Both the position numbers and the translations under genes were made by a program. A stretch of 64,000 bases of DNA from CAZMGB01 sp964565775 (GTDB lineage Bacteria > Chloroflexota > Dehalococcoidia > DSTF01 > JALHUB01): NCBI GenBank assembly GCA_964565775.1, contig CAZMGB010000009.1:66515-130514 (forward strand), given 5' to 3'. Below, in pieces: positions 1 through 8,051 of the stretch; within the stretch, counting starts at the first letter, position 1; every line of letters begins with the position of its first letter. A model generated the notes under the pieces. The model was not told the DNA's origin, did not search any database, and saw only the letters and a list, made by a program, of their open reading frames with translations.

Positions 1-122
1 GCGGCCCATCGCCGGCCGTGGGCCAGGACACCGACGAGGTGCTGCGGGAGCTGCTCGGCCTGAAGTCTGAGCAACTGGCCGAGCTGCGTGGAGCAGGCGC
101 CATCGGGCCTGCAAAGGAATAG
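1..122 (+). CDS. CaiB/BaiF family CoA-transferase, C-terminal end (partial)
   Basis: Only the last 39 codons are in the window; the frame opens at base 3 and stops with TAG at 120-122. The visible tail has the pattern GQDTDEVLRELLG followed by LAELRGAGAI, which is the usual C-terminal signature of class III (CaiB/BaiF) CoA-transferases, enzymes that move CoA between carboxylic acids. The substrate cannot be judged from the tail. Identification rests on this short motif, so confidence is moderate. Confidence 0.6.
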   Translation, partial: GPSPAVGQDTDEVLRELLGLKSEQLAELRGAGAIGPAKE

Positions 123-211
123 ACATGCATCGCCACGCGTTCAGGTAGGCGAAAGCTATCGTGATAGAATATTGAAACATGCGTATTCGGCGATACTCCT
201 GAAAGAGCCTC

Positions 212-424
212 ATGGCCGAACGAACCGTCCTCTACACACTCCGCAACTGCCCGATCTGCGACAGGGCGAGAAGCGGCCTTAGGGAGCGCGGCGTCGACTT
301 CGAGGAGCGGGTGGTGGACGACAACCCCGCCTGGTACGCGGAGGCGACGCGTCTCTCGGCAACCGTCCCCATCGTCGTTAGCGGCGACCGCGTCGAAGTC
401 GGCTGGGACGGTGAGATGGGGTGA
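212..424 (+). CDS. Glutaredoxin family protein
   Basis: A 70-residue thioredoxin-fold protein. It begins with a beta strand (TVLYTL), then the redox motif C-P-I-C at residues 14-17, and ends with a TVPIVV cis-proline segment and the G-[WG]-D region typical of short glutaredoxin-like proteins (DUF836/NrdH-like group). It probably reduces disulfides or glutathione-like mixed disulfides in the cytoplasm. The ATG is preceded by GAAAGAG at a usable distance. It lies between the CoA-transferase end and an arsenic methylation pair, and a reductant for arsenic chemistry is possible but unproven. Confidence 0.75.
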   Translation: MAERTVLYTLRNCPICDRARSGLRERGVDFEERVVDDNPAWYAEATRLSATVPIVVSGDRVEVGWDGEMG

Positions 425-544
425 TTCATCCAGTAGGCCGGGGCCGTGCGCCCTGACAGAACCGCCACCAGAGCTGACCGCCGCTGATCCCGTCCCGTAC
501 GTCGCCGCCGCAGGAACGTTACCCAACGCCGCAAGAAGCCCGTA

Positions 545-555
545 ATACCTAGGTG
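545..555. promoter_or_regulatory. Operator-like palindrome, copy 1
   Basis: ATACCTAGGTG contains the perfect palindrome ACCTAGGT (547-554). The 11-bp block is repeated in inverted orientation at 653-663, about 100 bp downstream, and that second copy sits at the predicted start of transcription. A dimeric PadR regulator encoded next door is the natural candidate ligand; this is inference. Confidence 0.45.
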
Positions 556-621
556 CGCTAGCTATCCGCCGCCTGCTCGGTGTCGGCTCGCGCAGACGTC
601 CGAGAACGGCTCTGGCGGGGT

Positions 622-649
622 TTGACGTCCTCGCCAGAGAGCATATATA
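622..649 (+). promoter_or_regulatory. Promoter of padR-arsM
   Basis: -35 TTGACG at 622-627 and -10 TATATA at 644-649 with a 16-bp spacer. The expected transcription start falls within or just before the second ACCTAGGT palindrome at 654-661, so a repressor bound there would block initiation. The leader to the padR ATG would be about 70 nt. Confidence 0.55.
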
Positions 650-652
650 GTT

Positions 653-663
653 CACCTAGGTAT
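653..663. promoter_or_regulatory. Operator-like palindrome, copy 2
   Basis: CACCTAGGTAT is the exact reverse complement of the block at 545-555 and contains ACCTAGGT at 654-661. It lies 4 bp downstream of the -10 hexamer, an ideal position for repression of padR-arsM. Confidence 0.45.
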
Positions 664-726
664 CGGACTGCTATGTATCTCGCCCGCGCCGGAGCGGCCT
701 AAGGATCGGCGGATAGGAGGCGGAGG

Positions 727-1116
727 ATGGAGTTCACTCAGAAAGACTACTGGGAGATGCTGATCAACCGCAGCGTGTCCCGGTTTTTCCTTCTGGCCGC
801 GCTGTATCGAGGTCCCATGCACGGCTACGAGCTGGCCCGTGCCATCAGCGGTGCCTGCGGCGGCTGCTGCTCTCCCACCGACGCCATGATCTATCCGGCT
901 CTCAAGGATCTGCTGGAGGGGGGCTACGTGGAGTGTCGGGAGGAGTCGCAGGGCGCCCGCCAGCGAAAGGTGTGCAGCCTGACCGCGAAAGGACGGGAGG
1001 CGTATCGAGCGGCGGGACAGGCCTGGGGCCGCATCCTGCCGTACTTGAGTGAGGCGGCGCAAGCCGCGCCGCTGGCACCTGTCGGTGCGAGCGGTCGTTC
1101 CCACGAGGAGGAATAG
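727..1116 (+). CDS. PadR family transcriptional regulator, cysteine-rich
   Basis: A 129-residue winged-helix protein. The PadR core is clear: MHGYELARAI (31-40), then MIYPALKDLLEGGYVE (54-69) and the wing ending in LTAKGREAY. The usual Ser/Gly loop before the recognition helix carries Cys44, Cys47 and Cys48, and further cysteines are at 70 and 83. PadR proteins are usually repressors of a neighbouring gene. The cysteine cluster and the arsM partner 4 nt downstream suggest that this one senses arsenite or another thiophilic metal, as ArsR proteins do; that role is inferred. An excellent GGAGGCGGAGG ribosome binding site precedes the ATG. Confidence 0.85.
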   Translation: MEFTQKDYWEMLINRSVSRFFLLAALYRGPMHGYELARAISGACGGCCSPTDAMIYPALKDLLEGGYVECREESQGARQRKVCSLTAKGREAYRAAGQAWGRILPYLSEAAQAAPLAPVGASGRSHEEE

Positions 1117-1120
1117 GACG

Positions 1121-1945
1121 ATGAGCGAGAGAGGTCCCAGCGCGGAGGAGATTAAGGAGGCAGTGGTCAACAACTACGGCGCTCGTGCTCGCGAGAAGCT
1201 GGCGGCCATGAAAGAGAGGCCGGGAGACGAAGGAATCGCTCTCGAGGACGTGAGCTCCTGCTGCGAGCCCTCGTGCTGCGGGCCCTCGGGGACGACGACA
1301 GAGGAGAAGAAGCTGGCCGACCTGCTCTATGCCAGCGAGGAGCTGGGCGACGTTCCGGCCGACGCAGCCGACTTCTCGCTGGGCTGCGGCAACCCAACAG
1401 CTCTCGCCGAGCTCCGCGAGGGCGAGGCGGTGCTGGACCTTGGCAGCGGCGGCGGCCTCGATTGCTTCCTGGCGGCCAAGAAGGTCGGTTCCGAGGGCCG
1501 GGTCGTCGGGCTGGACATGAGCCCAGACATGATCCAGGTGGCCCGTCGTAATTCCCAGAAGATGAAGGCGGCCAACGTGGAGTTCCGCCTCGGCGAGATG
1601 GAGTACATGCCCTTCGCGGACGAGACCTTCGACGTTATCATCTCCAACTGCGTGATCAACCTCTCGCCGGACAAGGACGCCGTCTTTCGCGAGGCGTTCC
1701 GGGTGCTGCGCGCCGGTGGCCGGCTGCGCGTCTCGGACATCGTCTGGACCCGCAGGCCTACGCTCAAGGAGCGGAGCGACCTGGCGAGCTGGGCGGGCTG
1801 TGTGGCGGGCGCCCTAATGAACGACGACTACGTCGGCAAGATCCGCGCTGCTGGCTTCGATAACGTGACGACGGAGCTGGCCCCCGACCCCGACGGGCGG
1901 GGCTGGTCGTCAGCCAGCGTAAGGGCGGACAAGCCCCGGGCGTGA
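1121..1945 (+). CDS. arsM: Arsenite S-adenosylmethyltransferase
   Basis: A 274-residue SAM-dependent methyltransferase that methylates As(III) to volatile or less reactive methylarsenicals in the cytoplasm. The SAM-binding motif LDLGSGGG is at 105-112. ArsM-type cysteines are present: Cys89 (SLGCGNP), Cys177 (SNCVINLSPDK) and Cys227 (GCVAGAL). There is also a Cys pair cluster at 47-48 and 52-53 just ahead of the methyltransferase fold. The ATG at 1121 is preceded by GAGGAGGAA and lies 4 nt after the padR stop, so the two genes form one operon. A longer frame is open upstream, but it overlaps padR and has no better start. Confidence 0.92.
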   Translation: MSERGPSAEEIKEAVVNNYGARAREKLAAMKERPGDEGIALEDVSSCCEPSCCGPSGTTTEEKKLADLLYASEELGDVPADAADFSLGCGNPTALAELREGEAVLDLGSGGGLDCFLAAKKVGSEGRVVGLDMSPDMIQVARRNSQKMKAANVEFRLGEMEYMPFADETFDVIISNCVINLSPDKDAVFREAFRVLRAGGRLRVSDIVWTRRPTLKERSDLASWAGCVAGALMNDDYVGKIRAAGFDNVTTELAPDPDGRGWSSASVRADKPRA

Positions 1946-2136
1946 CCGGCTCGCCGGGGAAGCGCCGTCTTAGATGAGGTAACGCGCCGGGAGCGGGCTC
2001 CGTCACGCGAGGGAGTGCCGGCAGGTCTCGGCGCTGCCGCCAGCTCCCACGTCGCTAGACCTCTCGAGCTCCTTCCTGTTCTAGCTCGCGACCGCCGCTT
2101 TGCCCCGTGCGGACTTTCCCCTATATTGGGGCCGCG

Positions 2137-2925
2137 ATGCTGGCGTCCGTCCGAGAGCGTATCGAGCCGCAGGCCGGGGGCGCCGTCGCCCTGTCGGCCG
2201 TTCTCGTCGCCTACGGCAACCTGGTATCCCTGGCGCCCTCCGATGTCCGGGTTCGCTTCCTCATCTTCACCAATTTCGGCCTGCTTGCTGCCGTTCTCTG
2301 GGTCGCCCTCCGTTGGGGCGGCCTCAGCATCGGAGCCTTAGGCCTGAACCGCAGGGCCCTCTTGCCGAGCGCCGCCTGGGGCATCGGTGTAGGAGCGGCC
2401 CTCGCCCTGGTGCCGGTCGTCTTCATCCTCGTCGCACCCTTCGTGACGGGCGAACCCATCGAGTATGGTGAGGTGACGACTTCCTCGACGGGCGAGATGA
2501 TCCGGCGGCTGACCTTCACGACGCTCGTGCGGACGGCTCTTTTCGAGGAGCTTGCCTTTCGCGGCGTCCTCTATGCCTACTTCTTGCGAGCGTTCGCTTC
2601 CTCGGCGGCACACGACGCGACGGGCGGCCCGCCAGGCGCTCTTGTGCCGGGGAGGCGGGCGGCGGATGGCGGCGCCATCCTCTGGACCAGCTTTGTCTTT
2701 GCCCTCTGGCACGTCGTGATCAGCAGCCGGAGCGTCGTCGAAAGCAACGTCGTGGACATGATGTGGCTCGTTCCGCCGGCCGTCATCGTCTCTCTCGCAG
2801 GGACGTTCATCGGGGGTCTGGTCTTTGCCTGGCTGCGCTGGCGCACGGACAGCGTGGCGGGGCCGGTCTTCGTTCACTGGCTCACCGTCGCCCTCATGTC
2901 GCTGGCGGCCTGGCTCAGGGCGTAG
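2137..2925 (+). CDS. CPBP family intramembrane metalloprotease
   Basis: A 262-residue membrane protein with about seven hydrophobic segments. The catalytic signature of CAAX/CPBP (Rce1-like, Abi) proteases is intact: EELAFR at 137-142, a second motif with His in FALWHVV, and a third His in VHWL near the C-terminus. These residues bind the metal inside the membrane. Bacterial members process peptides or membrane proteins, and the substrate here is unknown. ATG 2137 is preferred over an in-frame GTG at 2107. A 190-bp spacer separates it from arsM, so it is probably an independent gene. Confidence 0.85.
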   Translation: MLASVRERIEPQAGGAVALSAVLVAYGNLVSLAPSDVRVRFLIFTNFGLLAAVLWVALRWGGLSIGALGLNRRALLPSAAWGIGVGAALALVPVVFILVAPFVTGEPIEYGEVTTSSTGEMIRRLTFTTLVRTALFEELAFRGVLYAYFLRAFASSAAHDATGGPPGALVPGRRAADGGAILWTSFVFALWHVVISSRSVVESNVVDMMWLVPPAVIVSLAGTFIGGLVFAWLRWRTDSVAGPVFVHWLTVALMSLAAWLRA

Positions 2926-2986
2926 GCGGCGAAGGGTGGCCCCCCGCGGTCCTCTCTGCGCGCCACAGATAGCCCGACAATCCTGA

Positions 2987-3124
2987 AGGCTGTTGAAAAA
3001 CGCTCTGTTGCGTCACCCTGAACGAAGTGAAGGGTCTCAGCAAATTGAGGTGGCGAGATTCTTCGTCCGCCTCAGGCGGACTCAGAATGACAGCATCGGA
3101 TTCTTCGGACTTCTTCAGCAGCCT
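2987..3124. mobile_element. MITE-like repeat of 138 bp with imperfect terminal inverted repeats
   Basis: The left end AGGCTGTTGAAAAA (2987-3000) matches the inverted right end AGGCTGCTGAAGAA (3111-3124) at 12 of 14 bases. Inside are smaller nested hairpins: ACCCT...AGGGT near 3016-3036, and GATTCT...AGAAT around a 17-bp palindrome GTCCGCCTCAGGCGGAC (3065-3081). No protein is encoded. It has the architecture of a non-autonomous element or transcribed palindromic repeat. Its central palindrome recurs in sufS and in the tRNA-linked array at the right end of the window. No target-site duplication is obvious. Confidence 0.6.
3066..3080. repeat. 15-bp palindrome TCCGCCTCAGGCGGA, copy in MITE
   Basis: First of eight copies of the same odd-length palindrome in the window (others at 8691, 62827, 62864, 63161, 63198, 63495 and 63532). 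Here it forms the tip of the inner hairpin of the MITE-like element. Confidence 0.7.
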
Positions 3125-3212
3125 GCCTGGTTGCGTGACGTGCTCCGTCGGGCGAGGGGCTCTGTGGCGGGCGGCGATTTTTATACAAAGTCTCATTTAA
3201 AGGCAATTATTC

Positions 3213-3241
3213 TTGACAAGTAGCCGATACGTCCCTATAGT
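3213..3241 (+). promoter_or_regulatory. Promoter of the suf operon
   Basis: -35 TTGACA at 3213-3218 and -10 TATAGT at 3236-3241 with a 17-bp spacer, close to a perfect housekeeping promoter, inside a locally AT-rich stretch. The start of transcription would be near 3248. This excludes the GTG at 3247 as sufR start and supports ATG 3292 (or GTG 3283), leaving a leader of about 45 nt. The -35 region includes a small CTTG-A-CAAG palindrome (3212-3220). Confidence 0.75.
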
Positions 3242-3291
3242 GGAAGGTGAGGCATCCATGGGACCACCTGCATAGCCCGGTTGTGAGGGCG

Positions 3292-4014
3292 ATGGAGAGC
3301 ACGAGAGAACAGATCCTGGGCCTCCTTCGAGGGAAGGGCGAGGCTACGGTCGTTGAGCTGGCCGACCTCCTGGAGATGAGCCCGGCGGCGGTGCGTCGTC
3401 ACCTGGACGGGCTGCGCGCCGAAGGGCTCGTCGATGTCAAGTCCCGCCGCCATCAAGTCGGCCGGCCTTCCTTCGTCTTCTATCTGACGGAGCAGGCGCA
3501 GGAGCGCGACTCCACCGGCTACTCGCGGCTGCTGCTTCGCATGTTCCGTGAGCTGGTGGACCTGCGCCCGGATGAGGTCAGCGGTCAGAGCGGCCACGAG
3601 GTGCTCGACAGGGTCTTCGAGGGCGTGGCCGAACGGGTGGCCGAGGAGCACCGGCCGGAGGTGCTGGGGGTCAGCCTCGAGGAGAAGGTGGCCCAGATCA
3701 GTGAGGCGCTCAAGGCGGAGGGCATTCTCGATGCCTGGACCAAGGACGCCAACGGCTTCCGCCTCCTCAACTCTAGCTGTCCCTATCGGCGGGCCGCTCA
3801 GGCGACCGCCGGCCCCTGCCACCTGGACCAATTGGCCATTCAGCGCCTGCTCGGCGTCCCGGTGGAGCAGGTAAGCCGGGTCATCGAGGGCGACCGCTAC
3901 TGCGAGTATGTGGTGCAGCCGAGAGTGGTGACCAGGGGCAGCCGAAGGGAAGGAGCAGCACCCGAACAGCCGGTTCGCAAGGCGGCGAGAGCCAAGGCAG
4001 AGGTAGCTTCTTAG
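3292..4014 (+). CDS. sufR: SufR-type iron-sulfur-sensing transcriptional repressor
   Basis: A 240-residue regulator heading the suf operon. Residues 1-65 form a DeoR/ArsR-like winged helix with the wing containing GRPSFVFYLT. The C-terminal half carries Cys163, Cys176 and Cys204, a C-x12-C-x27-C spacing that I recall as matching the three cluster-binding cysteines of actinobacterial SufR. With a bound Fe-S cluster such proteins repress suf; loss of the cluster relieves repression. The last 30 residues are a basic Ala/Arg/Lys tail. The gene is 21 nt upstream of sufC and in the same operon. The start is set by the promoter position rather than by a strong ribosome binding site. Confidence 0.85.
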   Translation: MESTREQILGLLRGKGEATVVELADLLEMSPAAVRRHLDGLRAEGLVDVKSRRHQVGRPSFVFYLTEQAQERDSTGYSRLLLRMFRELVDLRPDEVSGQSGHEVLDRVFEGVAERVAEEHRPEVLGVSLEEKVAQISEALKAEGILDAWTKDANGFRLLNSSCPYRRAAQATAGPCHLDQLAIQRLLGVPVEQVSRVIEGDRYCEYVVQPRVVTRGSRREGAAPEQPVRKAARAKAEVAS

Positions 4015-4035
4015 CAGGGGAAAGCGCTATGGTGG

Positions 4036-4815
4036 ATGAGTGCCATGACCGATGACCGCGTATTCGCAATCAAAGAGCTGCACGTGAGTGTCGAGGGCAA
4101 GGAGATCCTCAAGGGGGTCGACCTGGCCATCAAGAGAGGCGAAGTCCACGCCCTCATGGGGCCCAACGGCTCCGGCAAGAGCACCCTGGCGAACGCTCTC
4201 ATGGGCCACCCGCTCTACGAGGTGACCCACGGCCGCGTCCTCTTCAAGGGTGCGGACATCCTGGGGCTTACGCCCGACGAGCGGGCCCGGCGCGGGCTCT
4301 TCCTCGCCTTCCAGTACCCGACGGCCATCCCGGGAGTCACCATGGTCAACTTCCTGCGCTCGGCCTTGAAGGCGGTGCGCGGCGAGGAGGTACCCGTAAG
4401 GGACTTCCGGCATCTCCTGAAGGAGACGATGGAACTCCTGAAGATGGACGAGTCCTTCGCCCGCCGCTATGTGAACGACGGCTTCTCGGGTGGCGAGAAG
4501 AAGCGGGCGGAGGTCCTCCAGTTGGGCATCCTCAAGCCGGAGATGGCCGTCCTCGACGAGACGGACTCGGGCCTTGATATCGACGCGCTCCGCACGGTGT
4601 CAGAAGGCATCAATGCCCTCAGCGGGCCCAACCTCGGCATGCTGCTCATCACTCACTACCAGCGGATTCTCAACTACATCAAGCCCGACTTCGTGCACGT
4701 GCTCTTCGCCGGCCGGATCGTCAAGTCCGGCGGCAGCGAGCTCGCTCAGGAGCTGGAGGCCAAGGGCTACGACTGGATCACGAAGGAACACGCCGCGGCG
4801 GAGGGAATAGCGTGA
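4036..4815 (+). CDS. sufC: Fe-S cluster assembly ATPase SufC
   Basis: A 259-residue cytoplasmic ABC-type ATPase that powers the SufBCD scaffold. Walker A GPNGSGKS is at 42-49; the signature FSGGEKKRAEVLQ and the Walker B segment MAVLDETDSGLD are the specific SufC forms; the H-loop (ITHYQRIL) follows. Length is standard. It starts 21 nt after sufR; a second in-frame ATG at 4045 is preceded by GGATGAG and may be the real start. Its stop overlaps the start of sufB (TGATG), so translation is coupled. Confidence 0.97.
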   Translation: MSAMTDDRVFAIKELHVSVEGKEILKGVDLAIKRGEVHALMGPNGSGKSTLANALMGHPLYEVTHGRVLFKGADILGLTPDERARRGLFLAFQYPTAIPGVTMVNFLRSALKAVRGEEVPVRDFRHLLKETMELLKMDESFARRYVNDGFSGGEKKRAEVLQLGILKPEMAVLDETDSGLDIDALRTVSEGINALSGPNLGMLLITHYQRILNYIKPDFVHVLFAGRIVKSGGSELAQELEAKGYDWITKEHAAAEGIA

Positions 4816-6224
4816 TGACAACCAAGGTCAACCCCAGGGAGATCCTCCCTGAGACATACAAATGGGGCTTCCACGACAAGGCCGAGTACAAGTTCAAGAG
4901 CCGCAAGGGACTGAACCCGGAGATCGTGTCGGAGATCTCCCACATGAAGGAGGAGCCGGAGTGGATGCGCGACTTCCGCCTGCGCTCCCTGGACATCTTC
5001 CAGCAGAAGCCGATGCCCACGTGGGGCGGCGACCTGTCGGAGATCGACTTCGACAACATGGTCTACTTCGCCCGCGCCACCGACCGGCCTGAGCAGAGCT
5101 GGGACGACGTTCCCGACTACATCAAGAACACGTTCGACAAGCTGGGCATCCCCGAGGCGGAGCGCAAGTTCCTGGCGGGCGTCGGCGCCCAGTACGACTC
5201 CGAGGTCGTCTACCACAGCCTGCAGCAGGACCTGGCGAAGCAGGGCGTCATCTTCCTCGACACGGACAGCGCCGTACGCGAGCACCCAGAGCTTGTGAAG
5301 GAGTACTTCGGCACCGTAATCCCGCCCATGGACAACAAGTTCGCCGCCCTCAACAGCGCCGTCTGGAGCGGCGGCAGCTTCATCTTCGTGCCCGAGGGCG
5401 TGCACGTCGAGATCCCGCTCCAGGCCTACTTCCGCATCAACGCCGAGAACGTGGGCCAGTTCGAGCGGACCCTGATCATCGCCGAGCCCGGCAGCTATGT
5501 CCACTACGTCGAGGGCTGCACCGCCCCCATCTACACCACGGACTCGCTGCACAGCGCCGTGGTGGAGATCATCGTCAAGAAGGGGGCGCGTGTGCGCTAC
5601 ACAACGATTCAGAACTGGTCGACGAACGTCTACAACCTGGTCACGAAGCGGATGGCCGTCTACGAGGACGGCGTCGGCGAGTGGATCGACGGCAACCTGG
5701 GCAGCAAGCTGACGATGAAGTATCCCAGTTGCTACCTGCTGGGGCGCGGCGCCCACGGCGAGATCCTGTCGCTGGCCTTCGCCGGGTCGGGGCAGCACCA
5801 GGACGCGGGCGGGAAGGTGATCCACGGCGCCCCCAACACCACGTCCACCATCATCTCGAAGTCGATCAGCAGGGGCGGCGGCCGCACCAGCTACCGCGGT
5901 CAGGTCAGGGTCTACCCGGGCTGCACCGGAGTGAAGTCCACCGTGCGCTGCGACGCCCTGCTGCTGGACGAGGACTCGCGGTCGGACACTTATCCGTACA
6001 TGGACATCCAGGAGGAGCAGGCGACGATCGGCCACGAGGCGACGGTGAGCAAGGTGGGCGACGAGCAGCTCTTCTATCTCCAGAGCCGGGGCATCGAGGA
6101 GTCGGAGGCGGCCAAGATGATCGTCAACGGCTTCGTGGAGCCCATCGTCAAGGAGCTGCCCATGGAGTACGCCGTCGAGCTCAACCGGCTCGTCGAGCTC
6201 CAGATGGAAGGCTCCGTCGGCTAG
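4815..6224 (+). CDS. sufB: Fe-S cluster scaffold protein SufB
   Basis: A 469-residue scaffold on which new Fe-S clusters are built with SufC and SufD. The N-terminal helical region (EEPEWMRDFRL), the beta-helix core and the conserved C-terminal block (QEEQATIGHEATVSKVGDEQLFYLQSRG) are complete. The conserved Cys in the VRCDALLLDE segment, proposed for cluster assembly, is present. Translation probably begins at ATG 4815, which overlaps the sufC stop; a GTG one codon upstream is an alternative. Confidence 0.97.
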   Translation: MTTKVNPREILPETYKWGFHDKAEYKFKSRKGLNPEIVSEISHMKEEPEWMRDFRLRSLDIFQQKPMPTWGGDLSEIDFDNMVYFARATDRPEQSWDDVPDYIKNTFDKLGIPEAERKFLAGVGAQYDSEVVYHSLQQDLAKQGVIFLDTDSAVREHPELVKEYFGTVIPPMDNKFAALNSAVWSGGSFIFVPEGVHVEIPLQAYFRINAENVGQFERTLIIAEPGSYVHYVEGCTAPIYTTDSLHSAVVEIIVKKGARVRYTTIQNWSTNVYNLVTKRMAVYEDGVGEWIDGNLGSKLTMKYPSCYLLGRGAHGEILSLAFAGSGQHQDAGGKVIHGAPNTTSTIISKSISRGGGRTSYRGQVRVYPGCTGVKSTVRCDALLLDEDSRSDTYPYMDIQEEQATIGHEATVSKVGDEQLFYLQSRGIEESEAAKMIVNGFVEPIVKELPMEYAVELNRLVELQMEGSVG

Positions 6225-6285
6225 AGAGGCCTCTGGCCTCAGGGTGAGGCTGGCGGCACGTCCCAATTACGTGAGAGAGCACAGA

Positions 6286-7650
6286 ATGAGTTCGCAGGTT
6301 CGGAGCAGGCCGCAGTTCGCCCCCGGCATCTCTCGCCGCAGCGTCGAGGAGCTGTCGTGGCTCAAGGAGGAGCCGGAGTGGATGCGGGAGCGTCGTCTGG
6401 AGGCGTGGCGCGAGTACGAGGAGACGCCGCCGCCCACGGGCAAGGAAGAGGAGTGGCGCAATACGGACCCGGCGCGACTGGCCATGGACGACGCCCTCGT
6501 GTACGCCGAGTCAGACCTGCGGGGGCGCTCGCCGGACGACTGGCCCCGCGCCATCCGGTCCCGCCTGCTCGACAAGGGCGGCGCCTCGAAGGACGGCCGC
6601 GAGGGCCTCGTTCTCCAGCACAACTCTGATCCTCTCTCGGAGAGCCTCTCGCCGGAGCTGGCCGAGCGGGGTGTCGTCTTTTCCAGTCTGGAGCGTGCCC
6701 TGCGCGACCATCCTGAGCTGGTACAACGACACTTCATGGCGGAGGCGGTGCCGGCACCCGAAAGCAAGTTCGCGGCGCTGCACGCGGCCCTCTGGAGCGG
6801 CGGCACGTTTCTCTACGTACCGGAGGATGTGGACGTGCGGCTCCCCTTGTGGACGGAGGTGGTCGTTGGCGCTCCCGGTCTGAGCGTCTTACCCCACACG
6901 GTCGTCGTCGCCGAACGGGGCAGTCATGTCACCCTGATCGAGGAGCACTCGTCGCCCGACCGGGATGAGATCGCCTTCAGCAACGGCCTGGTTGAGATCT
7001 ACGCCGCTGAGGGAGCGCAGGTCCGCTACGTCTCGCTGCAGCGCTGGGGTCAGCACGTCCGCGACTTCAGCCTCTTGCGCAAGTTCCTGCAGCGCGACAG
7101 CCGCGTCGAGAGCATGGTGGTGGGCCTGGGCAGCGGCCTCAGCAAGGGCCGCGTAGACGGGCTGCTGCGGGGAGAAGGCGCCGACAGCCAGATGCTGGGC
7201 CTCTTCGTGCCGGCACAGAACCAGCACTTCGACTACGTTACGGTGCAGGATCACGTAAGCCCGCACACGACGAGTGACCTCTTGTTCAAGGCGGCGGTGA
7301 AGGACCGCGCCCGCTCCCTCTACTACGGCGTCACCCGCGTGAGGAAGAGCGCGCGCCAGTCCAGCGCCTATCAGGAGAGTCGCAACATCCTGCTCAGCGA
7401 GGGCGCCAGGGCGGACGCGACGCCGGTGCTGGAGATCGAGGCGTTCGACGTGCTGAGGTGCGGCCACGGGGCCACGGTCGGCCCCGTCGACGAGGAGCAG
7501 CTCTTCTACATGATGTGTCGCGGCCTGCCGAGGGCTGAGGCCGAGCGGATGATCGTCGAGGGGTTCTTCCGGGAGGTCGTGCAGCGACTCGACGACAAGA
7601 AGCTGACCGATTACATTGCGCACGCCGTAGAGAAGAAGCTGAGCGGTTAG
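6286..7650 (+). CDS. sufD: Fe-S cluster assembly protein SufD
   Basis: A 454-residue paralogue of SufB, forming the SufBC2D complex. It shares the EEPEWMRERRLEA opening with SufB, followed by the SufD hallmark EEWRNTDP, a central beta-helix with deletions relative to SufB, and the GATVGPVDEEQLFYMMCRGL C-terminal block. ATG 6286 is chosen over an upstream GTG because the protein then starts MSSQV with GAGAGAG ahead of it and no N-terminal extension. It is 61 nt after sufB and 6 nt before the Rieske gene. Confidence 0.95.
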   Translation: MSSQVRSRPQFAPGISRRSVEELSWLKEEPEWMRERRLEAWREYEETPPPTGKEEEWRNTDPARLAMDDALVYAESDLRGRSPDDWPRAIRSRLLDKGGASKDGREGLVLQHNSDPLSESLSPELAERGVVFSSLERALRDHPELVQRHFMAEAVPAPESKFAALHAALWSGGTFLYVPEDVDVRLPLWTEVVVGAPGLSVLPHTVVVAERGSHVTLIEEHSSPDRDEIAFSNGLVEIYAAEGAQVRYVSLQRWGQHVRDFSLLRKFLQRDSRVESMVVGLGSGLSKGRVDGLLRGEGADSQMLGLFVPAQNQHFDYVTVQDHVSPHTTSDLLFKAAVKDRARSLYYGVTRVRKSARQSSAYQESRNILLSEGARADATPVLEIEAFDVLRCGHGATVGPVDEEQLFYMMCRGLPRAEAERMIVEGFFREVVQRLDDKKLTDYIAHAVEKKLSG

Positions 7651-7656
7651 AGAGCC

Positions 7657-7974
7657 ATGAGCGACTTCATCAAAGTGGCCGAGACGGGGGATGTCGCCCC
7701 GGGACAGGTGAAGGTCTACGAGGTGAACGGCAGGCGCATCGCGCTCTGCAATGCCGACGGCACCTTCTACGCGATCGATGATGTCTGCACGCACGACGGC
7801 GGCCCCCTCGACCAGGGTGAGCTCCAGGGCGAGCAGATCGAGTGCCCCCGCCACGGCGCCCGTTTCGACTTGCGGACGGGCAGGGCGCTGGTGCTGCCGG
7901 CCGTCATGCCGGTGCGCACGTATCCGGTCGAGGTGGAGGGTACCACCGTCAAGGTGTCCCTCGACTCGCAGTAG
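7657..7974 (+). CDS. Rieske [2Fe-2S] ferredoxin-like protein
   Basis: A 105-residue soluble Rieske domain. The two cluster-binding motifs are complete: C-T-H (VCTHDGGPL) and C-P-x-H (ECPRHGARFD). It resembles the small non-haem dioxygenase ferredoxins often encoded inside suf operons, where they are thought to deliver electrons for cluster assembly or for a dioxygenase; the partner is unknown. It begins 6 nt after sufD. A 77-bp spacer with a hairpin separates it from sufS. Confidence 0.93.
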   Translation: MSDFIKVAETGDVAPGQVKVYEVNGRRIALCNADGTFYAIDDVCTHDGGPLDQGELQGEQIECPRHGARFDLRTGRALVLPAVMPVRTYPVEVEGTTVKVSLDSQ

Positions 7975-7988
7975 CATGTAGCGTAGTT

Positions 7989-8006
7989 GCAGGCCTTGAG
8001 GCCTGC
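7989..8006. promoter_or_regulatory. Hairpin between Rieske gene and sufS
   Basis: GCAGGCC (7989-7995) and GGCCTGC (8000-8006) form a perfect 7-bp stem with a TTGA loop. It is the only substantial spacer inside the suf operon. It could be an mRNA-stability element or a dispersed palindromic repeat; there is no U tract, so it is unlikely to be a strong terminator. Confidence 0.5.
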
Positions 8007-8051
8007 GGGGATAGGGCTGGAGCCTTTTCCCTGAGGCGGGACGACATAGCT

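Larger units (their letters stand above)
425..726. other. Intergenic region with promoter and paired operator-like palindromes
   Basis: No credible gene is seen in these 302 bases. The region holds two copies of the 8-bp palindrome ACCTAGGT (547-554 and 654-661), a promoter between them, and a perfect 8-bp stem (CTCTGGCG 610-617 with CGCCAGAG 632-639) overlapping the promoter -35 element. All of this points to control of the downstream padR-arsM pair. Confidence 0.55.

Noticed and set aside
4767..6266. Long open frame on the minus strand opposite sufB (499 codons)
   Set aside because: It is the antisense shadow of sufB in GC-rich DNA. Its product is a run of Leu/Val/His/Asp/Arg without any family motif, whereas SufB is certain.
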